Source: Coriaria nepalensis
Taxonomy: Eukaryota; Streptophyta; Magnoliopsida; Cucurbitales; Coriariaceae
DNA length: 64,000 bases
Assembly (NCBI GenBank): GCA_027186245.1
Contig: CP114495.1
Span: forward strand, 1,317,001-1,381,000
Reading direction: 5' to 3'
The translations under genes and the position numbers were made by a program. Under the pieces are notes generated by a model. The model was not told where the DNA came from. It saw only the letters and a program-made list of their open reading frames with translations, and searched no databases. Below, piece after piece: positions 43,775 to 55,890 of the stretch (position 1 is the first letter of the stretch; each line of letters opens with the position of its first letter).

Positions 43775-45003
43775 TCAGACCTCTGATTTTTGCTCCAACT
43801 CTCCTAGTGCTTCCCACAATTTAGGGTCATCAAAATCCTTTATAACAAAAGAAGCTCCTGCTTCTTTCAATGACTCTTCGGGATTTCTTCTGCCTATACC
43901 GACCACAGGCATCCCTGCCGCCACTCCGGCCCTTGTTCCGGAAAATGAATCCTGCAGAGAACAAAACATAGTGGAAAGACATTACATGGAAGCTATTCTT
44001 ATAGACATTAAAGAAGCATGACTTTTTATGAGCAAACCTCAAAAACAAAAGCATGCTTGTAAGAGACTCCGAGTGATCGGAGAGCATTCAAGTAAGGGTC
44101 GGGATACGGCTTTGGCTGTTCACATTCTTCTCCGATAACAAGAACAGGAAAGAATTCTGAAAGGCCCAATAACGATATCATGAGTTCTCCGTTTGATCGA
44201 GGCGCATTTGTTACAGCAGCCCGCTTCAAATCACAGTCTTCGATCCATTTTATTAACTTGTCCAGGCCTTTTGTAGGTTCGAGCTTTTCCAATGCTATTC
44301 TGTATGAATTGAAAACCTGATACCATGTTAAGTTATTGATAGTTGGCTACTGTTAACAAAAATGCAAAGAAAACCGGAATATGCGAAAATTACTTGCGAA
44401 ACATGACTTCTTTATCTTGCATGAACTTTCTGGAAATGTGAAGATTTTGACCAGGGAAAAGGGTGTGGCAGAGCTTCTCATTGTCCCTACCACTGATATT
44501 GTCTATGAAGAACTCTTCAGTGATGGGGACCCCACCATTGAAACCCACCTGTCGAATACCTGCTTCTGTCAAGATATCATCTCAGGAAAGTAATCAGACA
44601 CACCATTTGGTCCCAACAAACAAGAAGAAAAGCAAAGAAAACACGTTTCACTTCACCTCTTGAAGCATTTGGCGAAAGGCATAGTAGTGGATAGGGTCTG
44701 AATCGGCAAGTGTTCCATCAATATCAAATAGAATTGCTTCAAGAGGGGCTAGAGCAGCAAGAGCATACTGGCTGTTACATGATGTCGCAGAATTTCAGCT
44801 ACATAATATCAGATAGAAAGCAAATAACTTGATAAGAAGTTGGTCTTTTTTTACCTATCAGATGGGAGAGAATGATTGGCTGAAATGCGAGCTGGTTTAC
44901 TGGGAAGCTTTGAACTGTAAATTGTTGATTTTTGCAGATGGGGGTTTTGAAATTTGATGGGATTCTGAGGAAGAAGGCGAAGGGAATGATGAAGAGAGAG
45001 CAT
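43775..45003 (-). CDS. HAD-superfamily sugar-phosphate phosphatase, probably plastid-targeted (SGPP-like)
   Basis: Five exons: 45003-44855, 44771-44657, 44548-44394, 44299-44038 and 43951-43775, GT-AG with consistent phase, 285 residues. Residues 1 to about 50 (MLSLHHSLRLLPQNPIKF..) are rich in Ser, Leu and basic residues, like a transit peptide. HAD motifs: FDIDGT with nucleophile Asp66 and acid Asp68; AVTNAPRSN (motif II); EQPKPYPDPY with the motif III lysine; VFEDSFSGTRAG (motif IV acids). The cap contains GVPITEEFF and NISGRDNEKL. The sequence tracks Arabidopsis SGPP (At2g38740), which acts on small sugar and polyol phosphates, but with an added N-terminus. Head to head with UMP-CMP kinase. 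Confidence 0.9.
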
Positions 45004-45526
45004 TTTCTGGGACTCTTGTGTTCTCTCTGCTGCGGGCTGCTTCTTCCTCCTAACTTTGTGGGGACTGTACGTGGGCAGCTGGCTGGTCAGTGATCACTTT
45101 TGATGGGCCTACCTACGGCCCATGATTTTGGATTTGTCTGAAAGTGTATGATGTACTTTATAATCAACTGCTTTACCTAAATTTAACAGAAAAAAGGTTT
45201 TATTGCTTCATAAACAAGAACTACATGTCGTCTTTGCCTTGTTTTTTCATTATTTTGGCGGCAACTGTTACAGTTACGCGAAACAGCAACGGCAAAACCC
45301 AGATTTAACAGCTGAATTTCCGATTCTGGCCCTGCCGACCAAAACGCTAATCTTGTGGCATGGATTGAGGAGTCAGAGGAGGGGGGGCGGCGGCGTGGGG
45401 GCACGCTTTGTGCACTTTACTTCCATTTGTGGTTTCGCTACGAAAAACAGTCTATATATAGAGAGAGGCGCCATTCTCTTTGCTATTGTGCGCTCCTCTT
45501 CTTCCCTCTATATCGTTTTTGCAGAG
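45004..45526. promoter_or_regulatory. Bidirectional promoter region, HAD phosphatase / UMP-CMP kinase
   Basis: Divergent genes are separated here. A TATATATA box lies at 45453-45460 on the kinase side, with the transcript expected to start about 30 bases on. The first non-coding exon would end at 45526 before GTATGA. Small frames in this stretch (45183-45567) match nothing. Confidence 0.5.
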
Positions 45527-46226
45527 GTATGAAATTTGATCTCTCTCTCTCTTCTATCATTATATGAATTTCGTGTAAATCATTCCTCTTCGTGTTCGAT
45601 CTATCTCTTCCTCCCGTGATCTATCTCTTCGTATTTGATATTGAATTGTTGTTGATCCTCGCGGACTCTTTGTGATGTGGCGATTCCGATTCGGATCAAC
45701 GAGATCGGACCTCTGTTTGGTTTCTGGGAAAAGGAGACTGAATTTTGATTACATTTTGCTATCTCCTTTCTCCTGCATTTATTGTTTTTTAATAATCTAT
45801 TTTCACTAATAACACTTCAGTTCTATCGTTTCAATTTTATTTTTTCCTTGTGTTTTGTCTGGAAGCATAATCACGGGTTTTTTCTTGTTTGGATCAGTAA
45901 AAGTTGGATGGGTTCGGAGATTTGTTTGGTTTAGAAGTGAATAGCAAAAGCTGATTCGTTCTGATTATTGATCTGTTATACATTCTTAGCTTTTGCGTGT
46001 GATTTTGTAGATCTGATGTAATTTTACTTATAAATGCTGTGAATGATAGTCCTCAACTCTTGAATCGTCAAAGAAGATTTTGAATTGAAATTGAATATGA
46101 ATTGCTATGATTTGTTGGCAACCTAGCTCACTTGGATCTAGAACAAATGATATTTATTTTTATTTTTTTAATATTACTTTTGGCATTATTGTAATCCTTA
46201 TTTTAAACATTCTTCAATTTTTCCAG
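45527..46226 (+). other. Probable 5' UTR intron of the UMP-CMP kinase gene
   Basis: A GT donor at 45527 (GAG|GTATGA) and an AG acceptor at 46225-46226 (TTTTTCCAG) bound a T-rich 700-base stretch before the start codon. Leader introns of this size are common in plant housekeeping genes. Not proven without RNA. Confidence 0.5.
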
Positions 46227-46259
46227 ATAGTTTGTTGGAACACAGAATACCTGGTGCTC

Positions 46260-48200
46260 ATGGGAACCGTGATTGATGCTCCAACCAAGGTATATTATGG
46301 TTATTCTGTAATTAAAGTTCACTCTTTTGAATTCTTTTAAAACACCTACCTGTTTAGATTTGGTAGCTTTGAACAATAACGAATCCTGGTCCATTCGATA
46401 CCAGATCCTGTTTTGGCCCCTTTAATATGCTGAATACCATCATAGTTAAAATGATTCTCTTGATCAAGTTGGTAATATCACCAACTCGTTTCCAGATGAT
46501 CTTATCCCAGAACATTAGTGAGATGAGCACGGATAAGCTTCCACACAACTAAGTCATTTGTCTTTGAGATTCTTATATATCTGCTTCCGATATTGTTGAT
46601 TTTTTTTGCAATTTCAGGAAGTTAATGGAACTTTAGCTGAGAAGAAGCCTACAGTTGTCTTTGTTTTGGGTGAGCCTATTACCATATGCTTTTATGATCC
46701 CAAGTTATAAAAAACAACTAAAAAAGTTGCTAGGGATGTTGTTCCTTTATGACATCTATTTTTATCGATGGGTTCCACTAAAAACCTTTTGTGTTTTGGT
46801 TTTTTTTATATATATTTTTAATAATAGGCGGCCCTGGCAGTGGAAAGGGTACACAATGTGCAAAGATTGTTGAACACTTCATGTTCACCCATCTTAGTGC
46901 CGGTGATCTTCTTCGAGCAGAAATTAAATCTGGCTCTGAAAAGGGGTATGTTATGTCTAAATGCATAAGCTTTACAAGATACATACATGATTATACAGTA
47001 TGCATGTATATGTAAATGACTATATCTGGAATTCTGGATGTCATGAACAAAAGAATGATCCTCACTGTAATGTTGAACACCGACCAAAAATCTTCTAGGT
47101 ACTTCACTTTTAAAACAAAAAATAAAAACTATTAGTACTCTAGGATGTATGAAGGAAACTTTTTAGGACTTATTTCTGTGTAATTGTTAGAAATTCCGTT
47201 TAGGACTAGGAGTGGACAAACCACTTGCTGAGCGTACAGAAACATTAGCTGGTACACAAAATTTAAGAGCTTACAGCATCATAACTTTGAATCAGCCCCC
47301 GGGCACCTGAATCTGTTATATCTAGACAGACTGTTAGAATACCATTGGATTTACCATAATACTCTGTTCATTTATGGTCTGCAGAACAATGATCCAGAAT
47401 ATGATTAAAGAAGGCAAGATTGTTCCTTCAGAGGTGACTATTAAGCTTCTCCAGCGAGCAATGGAGGAAAGTGGGAATGACAAGTTTCTCATTGATGGGT
47501 TTCCTCGTAATGAGGAAAATCGTGCAGCATTCGAAGCAGTTGTAAGCTCTTCTTCATATTTTTCCACTTTTCTAGCAGACACCATTAAAATGACCATCTG
47601 AAGTAAGGGATTCAGATGGTGCTAGTACTCAAGATATGAACTTGTATTGCCTTTTCTAACTATCAATTTATCAATTTCTGACAGACAAAAATTGTGCCAA
47701 CTTTTGTCCTATTTTTTGATTGTCCCGAAGAAGAGATGGAGAGTCGTCTTTTGGGTAGGAACCAGGTTAGTCAACTATTTCCCTCTTTTTGGCCAAAAAT
47801 AATAATAATTATTTCCCTCTTTCTTTCTCTTAAAGATTTAGTTCCCTTGTTTCTCTCTCAATTTGTTGAATCACCCTTTACAACAATCCTTTTCACTTTG
47901 CGGTGATGCAGGGAAGAGAAGATGATAACATTGAAACGATCAGGAAGCGATTTAGGGTTTACTTAGAGTCTACTCTTCCTGTCATTAACTACTATGAAGC
48001 TAAGGGGAGAGTTCGGAAGGTAATATTTGATTCAAACTATTCTCCATCCCTTCCCTTTTATAAATTTTCTTACAGCTTTACCCACAACTTTTGTATTTTT
48101 ATTTTATTCATAGATACATGCTGCAAGGCCCGTTGAAGAGGTTTTCGAGTCAGTCAAAACCGTTTTCACAGCCCAAAATGAGAAGGTAAAAGTGCATTAG
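46260..48200 (+). CDS. UMP-CMP kinase
   Basis: Transfers phosphate from ATP to UMP or CMP in pyrimidine nucleotide metabolism, mainly cytosolic. Seven coding exons: 46260-46289, 46618-46669, 46828-46945, 47385-47541, 47685-47765, 47912-48019 and 48114-48200, giving 210 residues. The P-loop [11 protein letters not shown] is at residues 28-38. Other marks are [13 protein letters not shown] (NMP binding), [23 protein letters not shown] and [14 protein letters not shown] (lid). The start [10 protein letters not shown] is the first ATG after the leader acceptor. Alternatively the last exon splices after GAG AAG (donor at 48186) to a strong acceptor at 48332-48333, giving the ending EKSD in place of EKVKVH. 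In the Arabidopsis block I recall, a UMP-CMP kinase (At3g60180) lies beside DRP1E (At3g60190), matching the dynamin relic here. Confidence 0.93.
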
Positions 48201-49723
48201 TTTTTCCTCAGGAAGTCTTGCACTAGTTTCACAAGTTTGTGGGCAAAATCCTTGTTATATAATATTCTGTTTCCAGCTAGTTTCTTATCTGTGGCCTTTG
48301 CAATTGATCTCAATGTCTTTTTGCTATTTTCAGTCTGACTGAGCATTGTATCAGTATTTGTGATTCTGAACTCAATTCCTATTGGGGTAACACCCTTATA
48401 ACCTCATCCCTTAACAATTCTGCACGCACTTAATACTGTTTCTGATTGCACTAATGCTTAGGAGTTCAATGAGATCAAAGCTGTGGATCTTTTTAATCTT
48501 TTTCGTCAATCATCGAGAATTCTATATATCGATTATAACGAGTATAATGTCGTTTGATTATCAGGTGGTGTATTACTATCTACATATTAGCACTTCTATT
48601 CGTTATTCCATCCGGAAAGTTTTTCGTGGTCCGTCATTTCTCTCATTCATACAAGGTTTGAATTATTAGTTTATTATCCAAGAGGCTTATGTCTCTATTT
48701 TTGTTATCTTTCTGTGATCTATCTTGTTATGAAATTACCATGTAAGATTATACAAAGTTTGTACTTTTATGATCTGTGAATTGTACTCTGATAATAATTC
48801 TCTAAAGTAAAATCATTATAAGAATAATGTTCCACAAATTTCCTTTGCATTCCCCTCCCCCCCTTTTTAGATGAACGTGCATCCATTGTACTGTACCATT
48901 TTTTGGCCGTAATTTAGAGTTATCCGTGACCTATCCGGCTATTATCCGACTAGTCTCATCCTCGAATAACCCGGACGGATACAGTTACATATATACATGC
49001 TTTTAAAGAGAAAAAAAGTAGTATAAAAAATAAAAAAAATAATAAAAAATTTAAATTCGGTACAAATGATTCATATATTTACGGTAGTTATTAATTTTTA
49101 TTCAATACCAACCGTATATCTGAATCGGTCCAAAATCGTGCGGTATAGATCAAATATCTAAGATATATTTCCTGTACAAAATTACAAATAGCATAAAAAT
49201 GAACCATAGTACGTGAATTTATATTTGGACCTGAAGAAAAGATTAAAAAAACGATCATAATCCCACGTGCTACGTATATTGTAATTTTCACTGGAACTGC
49301 AATTTTGCATCTTAAATGCAGATCTACCCGAAAATTTGCTCAGTTCGTTAAAAATAAAGAAAAGAAAATAAATCTAACGACAGGCCGTTGCTTTGCCGGG
49401 AGGCTGGAGTCTTATTACGACTCCGTGCCTTCAAAATCTTCTGCCGCGAAGATCACCGTTGTGGAATCAGCAACAAATTTTCTCTAAATTCCGCTTACGA
49501 ATATGCTGGATGTTCCTTCTAGATCTGCATCTCTCTCACTTCCAGTCCCGCTCCCACTCCGGTGAGCTCCGTTTTCATCGTTTTGAGCTCTAATTCTTCA
49601 AATCGCCGTATCATTTTAGATTTCTGATCTGAATCGAATTTGTTCTTCGGTTACGTTCCGCGAAATCACAGAAATCGAAGCGCGGAAAGGTAGAAATAAC
49701 GAAGGAACTCAATTGGAAGGCAG
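48201..49723. other. Spacer and RGP1 leader
   Basis: Left part: UMP-CMP kinase 3' UTR and its possible last mini-exon at 48334-48342. Middle 48880-49100: AT-rich repeat-like sequence. From about 49390 the base composition rises and a leader with a possible intron (GT at 49561, AG at 49671) leads to the RGP1 start. No other gene. Confidence 0.5.
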
Positions 49724-52700
49724 ATGTTGGGCTCTAGGTTTTCCATTTTCGGAGGTGGCGGTGGTGGTTCGGAGAAGGTGAATAGTTCGAGAAATGTTAA
49801 GGTTCTTCCTAGTTTGAAGCTTCGTACGGATAAAGAAGTGTATAGGCCTGGTGAACGGATTGTTGTCACTATCGAGATTTGCAATGCCGACAGTCCTGTT
49901 GATTGCTCACTTTTGATCCAACGGCTTAGTTTTGAAATCAAAGGGATTCAGAAGTTGGATACTCAGTGGTTCGCTACTCAGAAGCCGCTTCCTGGATCCA
50001 AACAACGGAGAGGTAGCTCAATTTTACTGTTCTTCTCGATTTCTATAGTTTTTTTTAGCTATTCTGCTGAGATTTTTTAGAGATTGTACCGGTAATTGAC
50101 ATTTTCAGGTGAACATATTTTCTTGGAAAGTTCTGTACGAGCTTTAGTGTCGAATGAGATAGTTTCCTTTGAGGCGACTAAATCATGTAAGTACTGAGCT
50201 TTTTATCTTAGTCACTATGTACGTGGACGATCATCTTCTTGAATATTCAACCCCCCCCTCTCTTCTTTTGTCTACTAGCACACCTCTAACTACGTGATTT
50301 TCTCCTAGTTAATCTCCTTATAACAATTTTGTTTGTATATATGTAACTCGACGGAGATAATATAACTATCTTTGATCAGTTTCATTTACTTATGGACCTA
50401 TGGTTATTCATTGATTCATTTCTGAATCCTCTGGTTCCGTTGTAACCATGTTGATAAGGTTCCCATTCAATCGGATTGATTCTATGAAATGCTCAACTGT
50501 GTTTGCAGATGTTGTACGAACTGTGCTGCCAACCACTATACCACCATCATACAAGGGTGCTGCTATTCGTTATTTTTACTACGTTAAAAGTATATTGTCT
50601 GGAAGATGGTTGACACTGGAAAATGGCCACTCTAGTAAAGATTTAGCAAAAGATTTAATGGAATTGGTTGGTTTCCTTAAACTTCTTTTCTCAAAGTGTT
50701 GTGATTGTCTTTGTTAGTGTTTGTATAGTAAAAGATCTTTGTGCAGTGCTACTGGTTAGTTATGAAAACTCCTCCCACTCTTAAAGAGATATGATGAGTG
50801 TTTGTGATTGTGCATGAGTTTCCAGCTCCTTGCTGCATGTCAGCCTTTTATTTTGTTACCGCTTAGAAATTGTTTCGAACCATGTAGGAAGATCGTGTCC
50901 CATTACAAGTTTGGGTGACTCAGAAAAGCAATGGCTTGCCAATGGAAGAAAGTAAAAGTGATGGTACGTCTCCTTTACAAATTTGTGCATATGCCACTGC
51001 TACTGTCTCAGTCTATGTCAAAGTCTCCTTTACCATGTTTTTAATTTTTGTAAAATGTAGTTCAAAATTGCGAAATGCATCAACTCTAGCCAGCTGAAGA
51101 TAAATAAAAATAGTTTCCTGAGAATCCTTGCTTTTTTCAACTTTTTTCAGGGATCATCCCGTCTACAGCTGTCCAACTGGATATGTTTTGGAAAGAGCTG
51201 GATGGGGAGTCTGATTGGGTACGTTATTGTTAGTATGTTATTATTATTTTCCCTTCAACCACTCTGCGGGAAATGTTTGTTACCTTGTGGGGTGCTCATA
51301 AATTCATTTTCAAGTATGCTCTTCAAGTAATACATTTTCACTGGAAGTTTGATGATTTGTATTTTAATCCAACTGATATTGATATAAAGTCCAACTGCTT
51401 CCTTTCAGGTCAGAGCAAATGACATATATGATGGCCTTGAGGAAGGATATGAGAGCTCAAGAGATGAGATCTCATCTGTTTCTTCATACACCCCCATGAA
51501 AGAATCTTTAAATAGAAACTTTGGAAGTTCGTTATCGTTGCAATCAGCTGTGGCAAGATCGTCACCAAAGGATTCTCCCTATCTTGACGGAGAGCGCTCA
51601 AGTTTTTCTTCTAATTTTGCACTTCCTCAGCTATCCGTTGCTGAGGTCTCATATGAATCTGGTGCCGGTGAGGATGTGGTTTATCTATAAGTGCATAACA
51701 TCTGATTCATTTTCTATGGTATAGAAGTTTCTCTGACAGAAATCTTCAACATATCGATCTTATGGGTTTTTCTTGCAATTTTCGTTGGCATATGTCCGAG
51801 TGGTGAATATTAGTTGGGTTCCGAAACTTAGATTTTGATATGTCAAATTTTCTTTGAAAACAGATGTTCCATCACCTCAGAACTCATCGGCTGTTGTGTC
51901 TCCAAGCCAACAACAGAAGCTTGGAAGAACCCTTTCTAAAAATGATGATGATGCAGGAATGACATCCTTCCCATTAGCAGGAGCTGCTGAGCCTGCAGCA
52001 TGTATGTTACCATTTACGCCAACTAGAAAAAAAGAAAAAGGAAAAAATATTCTTGCATAATTATCTTTTGTTTGTACAAGGCCCTTCTCACTACTAATTA
52101 GATGCAAACATTTTCTGCAGCAGAAGGCTTTGTTCGAGGAAGATCTTATAATATCAGGCTCGATGACCAAGTTCTGCTTAGATTTTCCCCTAGAAATTCT
52201 GATTCAACATATTACTTCAGTGATATGGTACTGGCTGTTCTTTGTCGATTTTACGTGCCTTTCTTGAGTTGTTCCCTTTTCTTCTATGCCATCCCTTAAT
52301 GTCATAACAAGAAGAGAAAAAGATAGATGGGCCTTAATAACCTGCTTTTTAACAGATAGGTGGAACTCTTACCTTTTTTCACGAAGAAGGAACCAGGAGA
52401 TGCCTCGAGGTAATTGTGATTTTTTAGGACAAGATGATCAGTGACAGCAACTGAGATTTTCAACTAATGATATATAATGAAAATTAATTTTTTCATCAGG
52501 TTTCAATAACTTTGGAGACTTCTGAAACTGTAGGTCGACGTTTTGTCCACCCATCTCGGAGGAATTCCCCAACTATTACAAAGGTATGAAGTTGTACTAG
52601 TTTTTCATTTTTCAAAAATATTTGTTTGTGGAATGCTCTCTATAATACTTTTTATTTCTCCCTTATCCTTTTGTTTTTGCACCTTGGGCATTGGCTCTTT

Positions 52701-53447
52701 GGCACTTACAAGTTACATGTGATGTCTAATATTAAGTCTAACACACTTCTTACTTTGATTATGGCCCCTTAAAACATATAATTGGACCTTAATGCTTTAA
52801 TAATAGTTACACACCGTGCTACTTAAATGATGGGCGCTTTACAAGCAAAGTTAGTCTGCTTCAACAAAGAATTCAAAGTTATGAATCTTTTTATACTGGA
52901 AAGATTCGGGAGAGCCAAAATCTAAGTTACTTATTTAACAGGAATATAAGACGATAAGCTAAATTCTGTTATAACATCTCTATACACAGTTATTAATTTG
53001 TTATGTTATACTTGTAGGTTCAGAGTGATCATTATGAGGTTGTTGCAGATTTGATTCAAACAAGCTTCATATTCTCTATCCCCATGGACGGCCCCATGTC
53101 CTTTTCCACCCCACACGTATCTGTGCAATGGATACTTCGTTTTGAATTTTTCACTACACCCAGAAACGTGGATTGGACCAGGTATTTTTTTGTTTTCTTT
53201 AAATACTTGCATGACCCGATATCCTTCCTTTTTGAAAAAATGCTCGTTGTGTGAGAAGTTCAGTTGAAACTGATTCTATGGATTTTTTGAATCCGCCAGA
53301 TATGAACATCCTCTTTTGATAGAGGGACGAGAAAAAAGCGAGTGGATTCTTCCTATCACAGTACATGCTCCTCCATCTGCAAACGCGGCTGCTCATACTC
53401 AAAACGAGAAGCTTTTCTCCTTGGACCCACTATGGGTGCACAGCTGA
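49724..53447 (+). CDS. RGP1 family protein (RAB6A-GEF complex partner protein 2 homologue)
   Basis: In yeast and animals Rgp1 pairs with Ric1 as guanine-nucleotide exchange factor for Ypt6/RAB6 at the Golgi; plants keep homologues with little direct data. Twelve exons: 49724-50012, 50109-50186, 50509-50666, 50888-50963, 51151-51218, 51409-51667, 51864-52001, 52121-52227, 52356-52409, 52500-52583, 53018-53181 and 53300-53447, all GT-AG and phase-consistent, 540 residues. Marks: a glycine-rich start (FSIFGGGGGGSEK), an arrestin-like N-part (LRTDKEVYRPGERIVVTIEI), TTIPPSYKGAAIRYFYYV, a serine-rich middle (exons 6-7), YNIRLDDQVLLRFSPRNSDS, IGGTLTFFHEEGTRRCLEVS and the C-terminal VSVQWILRFEFFTTP. 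No signal or membrane segment, so it is probably a peripheral Golgi protein. Confidence 0.9.
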
Positions 53448-55389
53448 AGGTCATTTCATTACTTCAATACATAATTCAACGAATTTGGTTTATGCAAACG
53501 TTCTGTCAGACATTGGAATCGGAAGACAGAGAATAATCAAAACAATATTTCTTACGAAGTTTCTGCCTGCCACAGGTTTATCTATGAACTTAAATGGGAA
53601 GCTCCTACATTTTCTATTCTTGCCGGATTGTTCTCACCCGAGATAGAAGAAGATCAACTTGCACTGTGAAATATGATTCGACTGACAAGATTTTGATACG
53701 CCCGGCTCTTCTATGGGATCAATTTGCTAGAACAGCAATGGAGAACGTAGTGGCCCTTGTGGTAATTTTGACGTATGTTTTGTTAATCTTTTGCAATCAA
53801 AATCTGAATGAGGTGAAAAGAAAATTTACATCCTTTTAAAAAATATATGCTGGTTGACTGGTTGTCTTAAAGACTATTGTAATTTCACTCCGGCTTCATG
53901 ATTCTTCCTTTCACACTCGGGTGATGATTTTTTTTTTTTTTCTTTCCCGTGTTATGTGTTATGGGTATAATTTCCGATAAATTAATATTCGATAAATTAA
54001 TAATATTAACTTAATTTCTGATTAAAATACGTTTACTTAATTTCCTGAAAACAGTTTAATCCCTTAATGAAGTTATATCATGTTATCCACGAATATAGAG
54101 AAGATATGTCCGTCATAAAATCTAACCCACAAAGAACGATATATATAAATTTCCCATTAGTCCTGATAATTTTCCATTTTGATAAAAGTAGTACTAAATA
54201 AGTAAATATTGGTATATATATTAGGCTAAGAAATAGTGTAATACGTTATAATTTTATCATCATTATTGTGATCATTTTGGTAATATACTTTATAATTGGT
54301 TGTATAGAGTAAGTTCTATGAGATATATATTATAAAAAATATAAATTATTATTTGTGCATATATGTGGTATGTTTAATCATCATGTTATATCAGTACGAT
54401 CTATCTGAAATGTTAAACGAAGGGTCTATCCTAGTTTTAGTATATAAAAAAAAAAATGAGGGAGTTCATTTCTTGTTTTAAACACTATTAGGGGGGTTTA
54501 TCATAATTATGCTAAACTATAGGGATACATACTTTTTACTCGCATTTTTTGCTCTATCCAATTGGAAGGAAGGTTCTTTTGTTACCAAAGTTTATCCAAT
54601 CACTGTAAAAAAATAGACGGCAATATTGCTAATGAAGAAATACAATCATAGGCTTATTAGGAGCCCAATACAATCCATAAACAATTTCAATCGACTAGAC
54701 TTTGATTTGGGCTCTAGATTTCTCGTGTAGTTAGTTTGTATCGTTCTTTTATTATTAAATGGGCCTATTAAATTTTGGGCTTTTTATTAGGAAAATAATT
54801 GGGCCCCTAAAAGGGATTAATTGTGCCTATTTTAATTAATTATACTCCTAAACAAAACAAAACCTGGGACTGGCTTAATTATACCTCTCTGAAAAAAGTT
54901 CAAAAGAAGAATTCCCAAACTTGGTCTCAGAAAATGAGAAAAGCATTTCACTAAATATCAATTCCGAGAGGTATTATTAAACTTAATTAAATACTTTTCT
55001 TATGTCCGTAGAACAACGTGGTTGCATTGGTCAATGATATTCTTGTGACGACATAACCAATAAAATAGGCTTTTTTTTTTTTTTTTTTCATTATTTTAAT
55101 TGGAAAGCTGACAAATTTGCACAAGTTATTAAGCCCCACTTGGGCACTTGCATTTGTTTAATGACTTTTTCTGAGATGCTCAAATGCTTACTCTTATGGT
55201 ATCAACATATCCAACGAATATTATAATAATCACCATTACATTAGCAAACAAAAGCTCCATATACAAAACATATATGTAGTAGTAGTATGAACATAACTTC
55301 TTCTCCATAGATTCCCAATAACAGAAAGCTCCAACAGTTAGCACTCTCCAAAGATCTTAATATACTACTTCCCAACCAGATTTCTTCGA
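53448..55389. other. Long spacer after RGP1
   Basis: The first 300-400 bases are probably 3' UTR. The remainder is AT-rich with poly-T runs (53930-53942, 55071-55089) and several GGGCC phrases near 54660-54810. No gene seen. Confidence 0.5.
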
Positions 55390-55890
55390 GTTCCCATGGA
55401 TTGTCGTCAAACCATCGTCCCTTCTTGTTCCTGGTGAAGTCTTCTTCCTCGTGCCTAAGCGCACGGTCTATTACTACTTCATGTTAAAAGCAAGTAACGG
55501 GTTATTACCTTCTTCTTGTTCCTCGTCCAAGGATGCATGTGAGTCACCAATCAAAGCACATGATGGAATGACATCTAAGCATGATCCAGACCACAAGAAT
55601 AGTACGTTTGATATTGTTCAGAGATACATATAACTTTCTAAGGTGCAGTCAGGGCAAGGATATGGTGAAGATCATGATGATGAAGAGATTATAAGATCTA
55701 CCCGTGTTAGTAGTGACTACGATTATTATGATCGCGACCGTAGTTACACGAGCTAGTCGGAATATCTTGAAATAGAAGAACCTACTTGTAGCAAGTTTCT
55801 CGACAATCAACTGCAATCATGTTTGAGAAAGAAAGACAGTGTTCGTAGATTACTTCATATTAGGGTTACATTTGTATATCCAGATTATTA
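55390..55890 (+). pseudogene. Possible PADRE (DUF4228) gene relic
   Basis: One frame reads PWIVVKPSSLLVPGEVFFLV, PKRTVYYYF, like the core of plant PADRE/DUF4228 proteins. After a stop at 55633, another open piece has an acidic stretch and then CLRKKDSVRRLLHIRVTFVY near 55820-55880, like the usual C-terminus of the family, but with an in-frame TAG at about 55756. No sound start or signal-like N-terminus is present. Either a decayed gene or a wrongly joined chance match. Confidence 0.4.

Noticed and set aside
45183..45567. Short frames on both strands in the phosphatase/kinase promoter
   Set aside because: They overlap the TATA box and leader of UMP-CMP kinase and match nothing.
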